The translations under genes and the position numbers were made by a program. A DNA stretch of 64,000 nucleotides from a virus: positions 124,001 to 188,000 of the IMG/VR virus record IMGVR_UViG_3300044997_001199; one strand, written 5' to 3'. Under the pieces are notes generated by a model that was given only the letters and a program-made list of their open reading frames with translations, was not told where the DNA came from and did no database searches. Each line of letters begins with the position of its first letter. Position 1 is the first letter of the stretch. Below, piece after piece: positions 1 through 7,112 of the stretch.

Positions 1-66
1 ATCAGTGTTGTTTTCTTGGTGTAACAATTCAGTTAACTTGTTGATGCAGTTTTCGGACAGGGTCAT
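1..66 (-). CDS. 5' end of an unidentified phage gene (partial, runs off left edge)
   Basis: An ATG at 66 follows a good ribosome binding site (AAAGGAAAT) and opens a frame that stays open to the window edge, giving 22 residues that begin MTLSENCINKLTELLH. A consensus late promoter (TATAAATA, 189-196) lies about 120 bp upstream, so the gene is probably a late gene. Too little is visible to assign a family. Confidence 0.6.
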   Translation of the reverse strand, partial: MTLSENCINKLTELLHQENNTD

Positions 67-188
67 ATTTCCTTTCTTGGCCAGGCACAGGCCTTGTCAT
101 TTTTAATCAGTTTTGATACTACTAAATGGTAACCGGTTGCAGATTGCTAAGTTTTTTGGTTGTTCTCAAGGCAGTATACTTCCACAAA

Positions 189-196
189 TATTTATA
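189..196 (-). promoter_or_regulatory. T4-type late promoter TATAAATA
   Basis: Read on the minus strand the bases are TATAAATA, the T4 late promoter consensus recognised by the gp55 sigma factor. It sits just past the end of the superoxide dismutase gene and would drive the partial gene at the left edge. Confidence 0.65.
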
Positions 197-197
197 T

Positions 198-755
198 CTA
201 CAACCTTTCGTTGATCACATTCCAATCTATTATTTTCCAAAAACTGTCAATGTACGCTTCTTTGTCCCACTGATATTGCAGTGAATATGCGTGTTCCCAC
301 ATATCTAAAAGTAGCGCAATGTCGGTGCGCACAGCATGATTGGCAATGGTCTTGATATCGCCTGCAGTGGAAAGGTAAACCCATCCTGATCCTTGTAGCT
401 TCATGGCAGTTTCCTTCACTGCATCCTGGAATGCTTCATAGGTCTTGAATTTGGATTCAATCAGTTCCAGCGCCGCGCCGCGCGGTCGGTTGCCTGCACG
501 TGGGGCACGAAACTGTGGAAAAAATCGGTTGTGCAGATAACTGCCTGCACGGTTGAAATCGGCATTGCCTTTACCGGCATTGTATCTTTTTGCATAGCCC
601 TTGGCCAAGTGATTGTAGTGGTAGTCTATGGTTTCTGCACTCATGACCGGAGCCAAGTCCTTCTCCCCGTAAGGCAGAGGTGTGGTTTCCAATTTGGTTG
701 GCCGAGTGGTGGCTTCCAGCAAGTCAAGATCATCGCGTATAGTTCGCTGTACCAT
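198..755 (-). CDS. sodB: Fe/Mn superoxide dismutase, phage type
   Basis: Predicted to dismutate superoxide to peroxide and oxygen in the cytoplasm. The 185-residue protein has the family's C-terminal half almost intact: GSGWVYLS and DMWEHAY, which carry the Asp and His metal ligands (about D151 and H155). The N-terminal ligand is probably H46 (DYHYNHL) and the second His H75 (YLHNRFF). The usual FWNH-type motif has changed to LHNRFF, as in SOD-like proteins of T4-like marine phages. ATG at 755 is chosen because GGAGA lies 7 nt upstream; an in-frame TTG at 773 is less likely. IF-1 ends 1 nt upstream, so the two are probably cotranscribed. Whether the altered ligand region still binds Fe or Mn cannot be told from sequence. 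Confidence 0.9.
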   Translation of the reverse strand: MVQRTIRDDLDLLEATTRPTKLETTPLPYGEKDLAPVMSAETIDYHYNHLAKGYAKRYNAGKGNADFNRAGSYLHNRFFPQFRAPRAGNRPRGAALELIESKFKTYEAFQDAVKETAMKLQGSGWVYLSTAGDIKTIANHAVRTDIALLLDMWEHAYSLQYQWDKEAYIDSFWKIIDWNVINERL

Positions 756-756
756 G

Positions 757-987
757 TCAGTTTCTCCGTACAATGCGTCCTCGTGTAAGGTCGTAGGCAG
801 AAAATTCCATTTCTACTTCGTCTCCTAGCAGTACCTTAATATTGTTCTGTCGCATACGACCACTGAGTGTTGCCAGTGCAATATGCTCGTGACCGTGTAG
901 TTGTACTCTAAACATCGCACTAGGCAACACATCTATGACCCGTCCAGTGGTTTTTAATACATCTTCTTTACCCAAGTGAAAATTCAA
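757..987 (-). CDS. infA: Translation initiation factor IF-1
   Basis: An S1-like OB-fold protein that binds the A site of the 30S subunit during initiation. The conserved core is plain: GKED near the start, then LPSAMFRVQL, SGRMRQN and YDLTRGRIVRR at the C-terminus, all at the same spacing as E. coli IF-1. No ATG is available. TTG at 987 is preceded by AAAGAGG with very tight spacing; TTG at 975 would give MGKEDVLK and exactly the 72 residues of bacterial IF-1, and may be the true start. It overlaps the upstream gene by 20 nt and is followed by the SOD gene. Initiation factors have been reported from huge phages, where they are thought to redirect host translation. Confidence 0.92.
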   Translation of the reverse strand: MNFHLGKEDVLKTTGRVIDVLPSAMFRVQLHGHEHIALATLSGRMRQNNIKVLLGDEVEMEFSAYDLTRGRIVRRN

Positions 988-1363
988 TCCTCTTTAACCG
1001 ATCCCAACGGAAACTGCGCCATGCATCTTTCTCGCAATCCCATACCACACACACTTCGGGATTGGGAACATGTTCCGTGACAGTATTTACTCGTTTGGCT
1101 CCAAGTATTTCGGAAAGAGTACAAATCATGTGTTTGGCACTGCCATCAGATTTTTCAAATTCAACTGAAACCGCGGTTTCGGTCAACAGTGTGCGCAGCC
1201 AGGTCTTGAAGTCTTCGCGGTCCTGATCCGATGCCCGGCAGTAAAAATTGCCCGGGTCATCGGCCAGTTCTCTCCATGTCTGAGATTGTTCTGAGTTTAT
1301 TGCGATCTCCTTGACCACAAAAAGCAGGCCAACTAGCCAGAAACAGCAGTCGGTCCTACTCAT
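968..1363 (-). CDS. DUF2693-like SH3-barrel phage protein
   Basis: The C-terminal 100 residues match a small beta-barrel family common in T4-like phages, with a charged WLRTLLTE helix, VSVEFEKSDGS, MICTLS and the terminal VVWDCEKDAWRSFRWDRLK. Its function is unknown. The start is uncertain: ATG at 1363 gives a hydrophobic N-terminus (CCFWLVGLLFVV) that is not typical of the family, and its ribosome site is poor. A strong AAGGAG at about 1307-1312 instead precedes an in-frame ATA codon at 1300 by six nucleotides, which would give a more normal length. The 3' end overlaps the IF-1 start, suggesting coupled translation. Confidence 0.7.
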   Translation of the reverse strand: MSRTDCCFWLVGLLFVVKEIAINSEQSQTWRELADDPGNFYCRASDQDREDFKTWLRTLLTETAVSVEFEKSDGSAKHMICTLSEILGAKRVNTVTEHVPNPEVCVVWDCEKDAWRSFRWDRLKRIEFSLG

Positions 1364-1494
1364 TGAAAAATTCAAAATCCATGCAGTTGATTTCAATACG
1401 ATAGTTTATTTTTGGTCAACTGAATTGTCTTGTTTTCTTTTTATGCCTTCGATAGATTTATAAAATACCTATCATAATATGACCAATATAGATT

Positions 1495-1875
1495 TTATCT
1501 TCTCATTTTTGCAGCATCAATAGCCGATTGTTTGTCAAACACTGGTTGTAAACACGATTTGTGAAGTACAGTTACTCCAATACACTCTGTACCGGTATAC
1601 TGCTTGGCCGGTGATGCTGCAGCAGTGCCGCGACCGGTGTCCACACTAGGAATGCGAGGTCCGTTATCACGACGATAAGGACCTGGGTTGCCCGGCAAGC
1701 GCGTGACTGTGTCGGTGCGGACAGTGTTTGGTCTGATATCATACTTGTCTAGCAGTTGCTGCCAGGCGTCGCGATTCTTCCGTGCCTGTGCAGCAGCATC
1801 TGCAGTGCGGTATCGGCGACCGCCACGTTTTTTTCCAGTGGTAGTGAGCCAGGGGCCAACAAGGTGCATGGTCAT
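1495..1875 (-). CDS. Conserved small phage protein (PWLTTTGKK family)
   Basis: A basic 126-residue protein with an N-terminal GPWLTTTGKKRGGRRYRTA segment, a proline/arginine-rich middle and a C-terminal IGVTVLHKSCLQPVFD...AIDAAKMRR. This layout recurs in T4-like phages without a known function; the basic N-terminus would suit nucleic-acid or ribosome binding, but that is inference. ATG at 1875 has a weak GAGAGAT site; the ATG at 1869 is an alternative. A complete sigma70-like promoter (1903-1931) lies directly upstream, so it is probably an early gene. Confidence 0.75.
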   Translation of the reverse strand: MTMHLVGPWLTTTGKKRGGRRYRTADAAAQARKNRDAWQQLLDKYDIRPNTVRTDTVTRLPGNPGPYRRDNGPRIPSVDTGRGTAAASPAKQYTGTECIGVTVLHKSCLQPVFDKQSAIDAAKMRR

Positions 1876-1902
1876 GTGCTATCTCTCGTGGTTGATTTGA
1901 GT

Positions 1903-1931
1903 ATTATACAAGAACCGGGTACAGCAGTCAA
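1903..1931 (-). promoter_or_regulatory. Sigma70-like early promoter TTGACT-N17-TATAAT
   Basis: Minus strand: TTGACT at 1931-1926, spacer of 17 bp, perfect TATAAT at 1908-1903. It lies just after the stop codon of the upstream gene and 28 bp before the ATG at 1875. Confidence 0.8.
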
Positions 1932-2243
1932 TCACTTGAAGAAAATCATGGCTACTAGAGTCGCTTGCATCACAAAGCCTGCAGCAATGGTGGCGATTTG
2001 CAACAGGTTGCGTCGTACCAGGGACTGTAAAAACAGTGCCACCAGTCCTCCGTAGACCGGGAGCAGCATGTCCAGGGGCGGCATGCGATCACTGAGACCC
2101 GACAACAGAGACATGAGCATGGGCACAGTGCTGGCATGCAGCATGAGCACTGCCAGCCAGCCCAGAGTTTCTGCTGACACCAAATTCAACCCCTGCAGGA
2201 ACCGTTCAAAACCTTGCTTGACATCTATCATTGCTAATATCAT
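1932..2243 (-). CDS. Small membrane protein with three or so hydrophobic helices
   Basis: 103 residues with hydrophobic stretches around residues 26-50 (LGWLAVLMLHASTVPMLMSLL), 60-75 and 80-100 (IATIAAGFVMQATLVAMIFF), so it is an inner membrane protein. I do not recognise the family. The start at 2243 is set by GGAGGG seven nucleotides upstream. It lies directly downstream of the SleB-type hydrolase gene, so it may assist lysis or envelope remodelling, but nothing in the sequence proves this. Confidence 0.65.
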   Translation of the reverse strand: MILAMIDVKQGFERFLQGLNLVSAETLGWLAVLMLHASTVPMLMSLLSGLSDRMPPLDMLLPVYGGLVALFLQSLVRRNLLQIATIAAGFVMQATLVAMIFFK

Positions 2244-2256
2244 TGCTAATCCCTCC

Positions 2257-2796
2257 TCAGGGCTTGTAAAAAATATGATGACCAATCTTGGCCACCCGGG
2301 TTTTGCCCCAGCGTGGGTTCATGTAGTCTGCATGATAATACAGGGCATCTTGCAGGCCAGGCAAGCGCATGCCTTCCATCATGACCATGACCGCTGCATC
2401 GTAACTGTCCTGATACAGCGCAGGATGTTTTTTGCGAGTGACCACGGCGCTTTTACACAACCAAGAAAACTGACAGACCACACGATCGTAGATCATACTC
2501 TTTTGATAGATCACACGACAGGGATCTTTGGGGAAATCCGGGTGTGCCACTCTGTTCATGACCACCTGCGCCACTGCGATTTTGCCTGCAGCAGGTTCGT
2601 CGGCAGCTTCCCAGTAGATGTTGTCGGCCATGCATCGCAGTTGCCGACGTTGTTCTTTTACTGACACGTGAGCAAACTGTGCACGATCATTTTCTTGTGT
2701 GGCTTTGTTGATCCTGTAGTTTACCACCCAGATAGTAGAAAACCCCGCCACTGCCACTGCCACTACAAATCCAAGCATGTACATATATTTTTTCAT
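2257..2796 (-). CDS. SleB-family cell wall hydrolase with N-terminal membrane anchor
   Basis: 179 residues: a signal anchor at residues 5-25 (MLGFVVAVAVAGFSTIWVV), a short linker, then the SleB/CwlJ hydrolase domain starting at LRCMADNIYWEAADEP, with AVAQVVMNRV, CQFSWLC and a C-terminal ALYYHADYMNP...IGHHIFY. The first Glu (EAADEP) is the expected catalytic acid. These enzymes cut peptidoglycan; in T4-like phages they are candidates for lysis or wall remodelling. The start is fixed by GGAGGG seven nucleotides before ATG 2796. An early-type promoter (2908-2936) precedes it, unlike a classical late lysis gene. Confidence 0.88.
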   Translation of the reverse strand: MKKYMYMLGFVVAVAVAGFSTIWVVNYRINKATQENDRAQFAHVSVKEQRRQLRCMADNIYWEAADEPAAGKIAVAQVVMNRVAHPDFPKDPCRVIYQKSMIYDRVVCQFSWLCKSAVVTRKKHPALYQDSYDAAVMVMMEGMRLPGLQDALYYHADYMNPRWGKTRVAKIGHHIFYKP

Positions 2797-2907
2797 GTAA
2801 CAACCCTCCGGTTTGCGCCGTGTTTGGCGCCGCGATCGCTTGAAAATATACAAAAGCCTTCGCTGTTTTTGAAACGTCTAGTATATAGCCAGGTGCAACA
2901 GGTAGGT

Positions 2908-2936
2908 ATTAAACCCGGTTATCTGTTATTGGTCAA
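2908..2936 (-). promoter_or_regulatory. Sigma70-like early promoter TTGACC-N17-TTTAAT
   Basis: TTGACC at 2936-2931 and TTTAAT at 2913-2908 with a 17 bp spacer; the -35 box lies inside the last codons of nadE. It would drive the SleB-type hydrolase with a leader of about 100 nt. Confidence 0.65.
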
Positions 2937-3687
2937 GTCTGCACACCGGAATAGGTTGCATTTTGTGAAGTGTCTGAATTCGTATGCGGCGGTACACTGC
3001 CAGCGCCTGCGCTTCCTGTTCCGAAGCAGGGTCTGTGCCCTGCTCGTCCTGTGACATGGCCAATTCCAGCTCGGCATAGGAGAGGCCTTGCAGTTGATCC
3101 TGATCGGTACGGCCATCATCCCAGAGTCCGTCAGTGGGCGCGGCTGTGATGATGTCCTCCAACACGCCAAGTTCCCGACCCATGTCCCACACTTGGGTTT
3201 TCAAACAATCGCCGATGGGACTGATGTCCACGCCGCCGTCGCCGTATTTGGTAAAGAATCCCACACCAAAATCTTCCACACGATTGCCAGTGCCCACCAC
3301 GATGCCGCCCAGAGTCTGCGCAGACTGGTAGAGAGTGGTCATACGCAACCTCGCGCGACTGTTGGCCAAGGCCAACTCATTGGGACTTTTCCAGAGATTT
3401 GCAAACTGGTCATAGACTGCAGTGAGATCTACGGTGTGCATGGTCACATTGTTAAATTGTTGGGTCAGCCATTGGCCGTGTCGTTGGCTGAGATCATGTA
3501 GCTCGGGTCGCTGATGTATGGGCATGCTGAGAACATGAGTGTCCAGGCCGGTACGAGCACACAGAGTACTGACCACTGAGCTGTCGATGCCGCCCGATAT
3601 GCCTACCACAAGCGTCGAAATCAAATGTGTGTCTGCATAGTCACGGATCCAGGCAGTGATATGTGCGATTCGTTGTTGAGCGTTCAT
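2926..3687 (-). CDS. nadE: NAD+ synthetase (NadE), ammonia-dependent type
   Basis: Converts deamido-NAD+ to NAD+ using ATP and ammonia. The PP-loop ATP pyrophosphatase motif SGGIDSS is at residues 31-37; GTGNRVEDFGVGFFTKYGDGGVD and ISPIGDCLKTQVWDMGRELG carry the rest of the family signature. The protein is 253 residues with no glutaminase domain, so it depends on free ammonia. ATG at 3687 overlaps the upstream stop as ATGA; an upstream in-frame extension to 3798 lies inside the neighbouring gene and is not used. A phage copy fits with defending or remaking the host NAD pool, for instance for the DNA ligase or against NAD-depleting defences; the last point is inference. Confidence 0.92.
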   Translation of the reverse strand: MNAQQRIAHITAWIRDYADTHLISTLVVGISGGIDSSVVSTLCARTGLDTHVLSMPIHQRPELHDLSQRHGQWLTQQFNNVTMHTVDLTAVYDQFANLWKSPNELALANSRARLRMTTLYQSAQTLGGIVVGTGNRVEDFGVGFFTKYGDGGVDISPIGDCLKTQVWDMGRELGVLEDIITAAPTDGLWDDGRTDQDQLQGLSYAELELAMSQDEQGTDPASEQEAQALAVYRRIRIQTLHKMQPIPVCRLDQ

Positions 3688-4094
3688 TTGATCTCCGGTG
3701 GCGGCATGGTCGTGAGTTGTTTCCACATCTGTGATTTTTCGATGCATCTTTTTTCCAACTCGCGATAACGTTGTCCCATCTCGCGTAGTTCTTCCCACTC
3801 GGCCTCCATTTGAACATTTGGTGCCAAAATGTTCAACCGTTGTTGTATGCTGTGTAATGTCTCGGTGAGGCTCACCCCATCGATCACAATGTCAGCACCT
3901 TCTCCCGCAAGATTCAATCGATTGTTAGGGGTATTGTTGATTATGCTGATAGTATCTGTAGCTGACCCCACGGGGTTGTTCCAGTCAAAGACAATGTCTT
4001 TGGCACAGTCCAAAAGATTTAGGGTCATGATGTTATCGACCACAGGTTCAGACAGGGTCACGGTGTCACTGATTTTGATTTCTGTAGTTGCCAT
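3684..4094 (-). CDS. Conserved phage protein with C-terminal coiled coil
   Basis: 136 residues. The N-terminal half is beta-rich and includes NRLNLAGEGADIVIDGVSLTE, a segment typical of a small phage family; the C-terminal third (LREMGQRYRELEKRCIEK) should form a coiled coil. Function unknown. The ATG at 4094 has AAGGA at good spacing. It overlaps the upstream AbrB-like gene by about 37 nt and hands over to nadE through an ATGA overlap. Confidence 0.75.
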   Translation of the reverse strand: MATTEIKISDTVTLSEPVVDNIMTLNLLDCAKDIVFDWNNPVGSATDTISIINNTPNNRLNLAGEGADIVIDGVSLTETLHSIQQRLNILAPNVQMEAEWEELREMGQRYRELEKRCIEKSQMWKQLTTMPPPEIK

Positions 4095-4240
4095 GTTCCG
4101 TCCTTGTTGTCTGTCCATTCCAGGATGTCACCAGGTTGCCAGTCCAGTTTCTTGCATAGTTCGGGCCCAAGATCCAACAACAATTCGACAGGATTGTCTG
4201 GATCGGTCACTATCTGATGTATGCCGCGATATTCACTCAT
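4058..4240 (-). CDS. Small AbrB-like phage protein
   Basis: 60 residues with the pattern LLDLGPELCKKLDWQPGDILEW...DGTWQLQK, which resembles the swapped-hairpin AbrB/SpoVT DNA-binding fold found in many small phage proteins. It could be a regulator, but the fold assignment is by eye only. ATG at 4240 overlaps the end of the Bax-inhibitor gene by 8 nt. Confidence 0.7.
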   Translation of the reverse strand: MSEYRGIHQIVTDPDNPVELLLDLGPELCKKLDWQPGDILEWTDNKDGTWQLQKSKSVTP

Positions 4241-4907
4241 TTCGGTCGCCCAAGAGTTGCAATAGATTCACAAAAATATTGATAAAATTGATATATAGGC
4301 TCAGTGCAGCGAACCATTGCATGCGACCGATGTCTGCAACGTCGGCTCGCCAAAACAGATCTCTGATGCGATTCATGTCATGGGCTGTGAGTCCCAGGAA
4401 AATCACGATGGTCAGTACATTCAATGTCATCTGCAGTGCAGTGCTGCCCACAAAAATATTGACAATCGAAGCCACTACCAATCCAATGACCCCAGCGAAT
4501 AGGAACGGACCCCAGCCCGAGATATCGCGACGTGTGAAATATCCCCATCCGGCCAAGGCAACAAAACTTACAGTGGTCCCTATCAAGGCCTGTGCGATGG
4601 ATCCTGCGGTATAGACTGCAAAGATCAAACTGAGACTTAGTCCCATGGCTGCCGCAAAGCCAAAATACCAGGCCTTGATGGCAGATTCAGACAACTCAGA
4701 TCCGCGCCAGGCCAGATACAGACTCATGGCCAGAGGAAGGAAAATCAACGCATATCCCAGGATGCCCGAAAACAACAACGGCACCAGGCCCAGCCCCGCA
4801 ATCACTGAGGACGCAAGCAAGGTCGCCAACACGCCAGTGGTCATGCGAGACAGTACTCCCCCTACTGCGGAGTTCAGTTCCGCGGCTGTAGAAACAGTGT
4901 TAGACAT
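4233..4907 (-). CDS. Bax inhibitor-1 family membrane protein (YccA/YbhL-like)
   Basis: 224 residues with seven hydrophobic segments, the conserved TAHDMNRIRDL near residue 175 and the C-terminal ALSLYINFINIFVNLLQLLGDR that marks the BI-1/UPF0005 family. Bacterial members sit in the inner membrane and are linked to control of FtsH proteolysis or to calcium leak. In a phage it might protect phage proteins from FtsH or delay lysis; both are inference. ATG 4907 has a strong AAAGGAGAT site. An early-type promoter and an upstream terminator isolate this gene as the head of an operon running into nadE. Confidence 0.88.
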   Translation of the reverse strand: MSNTVSTAAELNSAVGGVLSRMTTGVLATLLASSVIAGLGLVPLLFSGILGYALIFLPLAMSLYLAWRGSELSESAIKAWYFGFAAAMGLSLSLIFAVYTAGSIAQALIGTTVSFVALAGWGYFTRRDISGWGPFLFAGVIGLVVASIVNIFVGSTALQMTLNVLTIVIFLGLTAHDMNRIRDLFWRADVADIGRMQWFAALSLYINFINIFVNLLQLLGDRNE

Positions 4908-4931
4908 TGTGCTATCTCCTTTGGAATATGT

Positions 4932-4960
4932 ATGTTACTGCAGCATGCCTGCAAAGTCAA
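4932..4960 (-). promoter_or_regulatory. Sigma70-like promoter TTGACT-N17-TAACAT with inverted repeat in spacer
   Basis: TTGACT at 4960-4955 and TAACAT at 4937-4932, 17 bp apart. The spacer holds an inverted repeat TGCAG-N5-CTGCA (4939-4953) that could be an operator. A second AT-rich TATAAT (4970-4975) lies just upstream. Confidence 0.55.
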
Positions 4961-4997
4961 ACAGTTTGTATTATATATTTCTTCGATTTGATGATCA

Positions 4998-5024
4998 CAA
5001 AAATGCGGAACTCGAGTGCCGCAT
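4998..5024 (-). terminator. Rho-independent terminator
   Basis: Minus strand: ATGCGG, a C, the self-complementary ACTCGAGT, a T, CCGCAT and then TTTTTG. A GC-rich stem followed by a T run 20 nt after the stop at 5044 is the expected form of an intrinsic terminator. Confidence 0.75.
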
Positions 5025-5043
5025 ACCGGGCCAAACCGATCAA

Positions 5044-5391
5044 TCAATCGTAGGTAACCGACGGCATGTTGATCGCGCGATCACCGGTACCTGCCAGGTT
5101 AGCTCGCTGCCCTACTCGTTGAAATTCACTGCGGCGTGCGATCTGCAGTTTTTCATTGTACTTGCATGACACAGCATAGGCAGCATCTGCATCCAGATCA
5201 AGATGGCGTAGATAGTCAAGGCTTTCCAACTTGGTCATGGGCTCGGGCAGTTCTACTAGATTGATATTGCTACAGCCGGTCTTGTTGAGAATCTTGATGC
5301 GGCTCACAAGGTCCGTGGCCCAACGTACCTTGGTCACGCCATTGGGATTGGTAGCAGTACCTGCCACAGTGAAAAGTTTTTCGTTGATCAT
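5044..5391 (-). CDS. Conserved phage protein (KLFTVAGTA family)
   Basis: 115 residues. The opening EKLFTVAGTATNPNGVTKVRWATDL and VNLVELPEPMTKLESLDYL are a pattern repeated in many T4-like phage genomes, often as a much shorter protein; here there is a longer C-terminal tail. No function is known. ATG 5391 has GGAGA upstream. It ends at an intrinsic terminator. Confidence 0.75.
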   Translation of the reverse strand: MINEKLFTVAGTATNPNGVTKVRWATDLVSRIKILNKTGCSNINLVELPEPMTKLESLDYLRHLDLDADAAYAVSCKYNEKLQIARRSEFQRVGQRANLAGTGDRAINMPSVTYD

Positions 5392-5406
5392 GTTAGTCTC
5401 CAGAAG

Positions 5407-5532
5407 TTATTGGGTCAACCGAGTGACCTGAGTTTTAACCGTCTCGACCGCGCGGTCAAGAATGCCCACGACACCACCGATGCCTACTGCTGATATAACA
5501 ATACCTACCAAAACTCCTACCCAAAAATTCAT
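5407..5532 (-). CDS. 41-residue single-pass membrane peptide
   Basis: A short gene beginning MNFWVGVLVGIVISAVGIGG: one glycine-rich transmembrane helix then a charged amphipathic tail (RAVETVKTQVTRL). The ribosome binding site AAGGAGA lies four nucleotides before ATG 5532. Small peptides of this form are common in phage early regions; role unknown. Confidence 0.65.
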   Translation of the reverse strand: MNFWVGVLVGIVISAVGIGGVVGILDRAVETVKTQVTRLTQ

Positions 5533-5607
5533 GATGTCTCCTTGACGATTTTCACACGATTGAGTTGAGCGGTGTCGAGGCGCAGGGACTCGACTGTGCC
5601 GGAGATG

Positions 5608-5739
5608 CTACTTTACATACTCACCGTTGATACGTTGAGCGTGAGCCGCTGCGGCCCACACTGTGTCTGCGGGACAGACCGCGACGGGCATCTGAGACTT
5701 GGCACGGCGAGCAGTTTTCATGACATAGTTGGCAAGCAT
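5608..5739 (-). CDS. 43-residue phage peptide (WAAAAHAQRINGEYVK)
   Basis: Short gene with basic N-terminal half (KTARRAKSQ) and C-terminal VWAAAAHAQRINGEYVK, a motif seen in small orphan proteins of T4-like phages. It is directly downstream of a consensus promoter (5769-5797), which is the main evidence that it is expressed. The ribosome site is AAGG at a somewhat long distance. Function unknown. Confidence 0.6.
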   Translation of the reverse strand: MLANYVMKTARRAKSQMPVAVCPADTVWAAAAHAQRINGEYVK

Positions 5740-5768
5740 GGTCAGACCTTGTCTGGCACGATGATTCG

Positions 5769-5797
5769 ATTATACACAAATTGCAGAGTCTGGTCAA
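5769..5797 (-). promoter_or_regulatory. Sigma70-like early promoter TTGACC-N17-TATAAT
   Basis: TTGACC at 5797-5792 and perfect TATAAT at 5774-5769, 17 bp apart, overlapping the end of the upstream gene and 30 bp before the ATG at 5739. Confidence 0.8.
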
Positions 5798-6369
5798 CCG
5801 CGGGTGTCAACCACGAGATACTGGAAATAGGCATAGTGCTGGCTCAGGGTCCAGTCATCAGGATCGACTGCGGTGCCATCGTGAGTCTCGAAACGGGCTG
5901 AGAAAATCTGCGTGTACCTACGGAACGGAAACCACATGTCGGGGGTATGGCCGGCCCATCCCGATTCCTTAAGACGTCGGTGCTTGGCGCGACTCAACGT
6001 CACAGTGGGTGCGTTGAGCGCCTGTGCCACAGAGATCACACCCGACAACAACATGTCACGGATGCGAGCCGCAGGAATCAGGTGCTCAAAATCCACATCA
6101 GCATCGGCGCCGATTTCACGATAATGAGCACCCATGCCGTCTCGCTGGCGGATGCAGTATTCGTGATAACGGTGTAGATAATAGTCGATGTCGTTGCGCA
6201 CTTCTCGCAACAACTGTTGGTCATTGCGTATGGTCCGGTATTCTTCTACCAGGAGATCGAGGTGCCTGGCACAATGACGAGCCACTGTGCGATAGGTGTC
6301 TGCGGTGCGACGAGTGCGTCCATAGACTGGTGCAGAGAAAGTCTTAATGGATGTTTCCAATGTGCTCAT
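5794..6369 (-). CDS. Conserved phage protein, possibly HNH-like
   Basis: 191 residues. The N-terminal part is helical; the C-terminal part contains DVDFEHLIPAARIRDMLLSG, LNAPTVTLSRAKHRRLKESG and FPFRRYTQIF. The EH...H spacing recalls HNH-type nucleases and the same segment occurs in phage proteins sometimes annotated as endonucleases, but I cannot confirm an intact catalytic core. ATG 6369 overlaps the end of the upstream gene by 26 nt. Alternative: a structural or regulatory protein without nuclease activity. Confidence 0.65.
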   Translation of the reverse strand: MSTLETSIKTFSAPVYGRTRRTADTYRTVARHCARHLDLLVEEYRTIRNDQQLLREVRNDIDYYLHRYHEYCIRQRDGMGAHYREIGADADVDFEHLIPAARIRDMLLSGVISVAQALNAPTVTLSRAKHRRLKESGWAGHTPDMWFPFRRYTQIFSARFETHDGTAVDPDDWTLSQHYAYFQYLVVDTRG

Positions 6370-6847
6370 TTTTTGCGATCTCACACATATATTCAAAGGA
6401 AGGCACTTCGTGACTCCACCATTGATTATCGCGTTTGGGTCTACCATCATGTTCAAATGGAACCCGAATGGTGTTACCAGCCTTGCGTCGATAGGATTCA
6501 TATGGAAAAACGAAATAGTATTGTTTTTGAGTTAGATTCTCGGTTATCACAGCCAAGATCGTACGGGTATGTCCCTTGATGGATATGTAGGCGCCGAGTT
6601 TGCGTTTGCCAGTTACATACCATTTTTCTAGACTGGTAGCACCGTGTTTGATCTGATGCCCACTTACCAGATCTATTTCTGGAGTATTTTTACTACAACG
6701 ACCAATGCCTGAATGCTTGCTAACACTTAACTCTGCCAACTCACCGATATCGATAAGGCGTTTTTCCTCCAGCAAAGCAATGGCTTTGCTCAATGGCATG
6801 GTCGCGGTCAGTTGGTCTTCAAAAATTACTTCATATAACTTGTTCAT
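6344..6847 (-). CDS. Unknown phage protein, possible PD-(D/E)XK nuclease fold
   Basis: 167 residues. The central part reads PEIDLVSGHQIKHGATS, followed by AYISIKGHTRTILAVITE and YYFVFPYESYRR. An acidic residue followed about ten residues later by QIK or EIK-type strand and then a second beta strand is how many restriction-type nucleases look, but this is a weak match. ATG 6847 follows AGGAG at five nucleotides. A sigma70-like promoter (6918-6946) precedes it. Confidence 0.6.
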   Translation of the reverse strand: MNKLYEVIFEDQLTATMPLSKAIALLEEKRLIDIGELAELSVSKHSGIGRCSKNTPEIDLVSGHQIKHGATSLEKWYVTGKRKLGAYISIKGHTRTILAVITENLTQKQYYFVFPYESYRRKAGNTIRVPFEHDGRPKRDNQWWSHEVPSFEYMCEIAKNEHIGNIH

Positions 6848-6917
6848 AGTTGCTCCTGGATGTCGTAAAACTGTCGAGAACTCAGCCGCCGGATACGATA
6901 TCCTGCTAGCTGTAGTG

Positions 6918-6946
6918 ATTGTATGCAAAAATTACCCTGCGGTCAA
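6918..6946 (-). promoter_or_regulatory. Sigma70-like early promoter TTGACC-N17-TACAAT
   Basis: TTGACC at 6946-6941 and TACAAT at 6923-6918, 17 bp spacer, 71 bp upstream of ATG 6847. Confidence 0.7.
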
Positions 6947-6956
6947 CCGGAACTGC

Positions 6957-7097
6957 CTACCAACTGGAATTGTAAAAAACTCGCAGGTCCATGAATAGGT
7001 CTGCACGTGCTTCGCGCACAAAAGCTAAATCCTGATCTCGACGATGTTCGTCCGATGCACTGCCAAAGAAAAATCCCTGGATGTTGAGTGTGGCCAT
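6957..7097 (-). CDS. 46-residue unknown peptide
   Basis: Short frame beginning MATLNIQGFFFGSASDEHRR and ending RADLFMDLRVFYNSSW. It fills the space between two genes, has a GGGGCAG site near the start and stops just before the next promoter. No family recognised. Confidence 0.45.
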   Translation of the reverse strand: MATLNIQGFFFGSASDEHRRDQDLAFVREARADLFMDLRVFYNSSW

Positions 7098-7112
7098 CTG
7101 CCCCGTGCTCGA

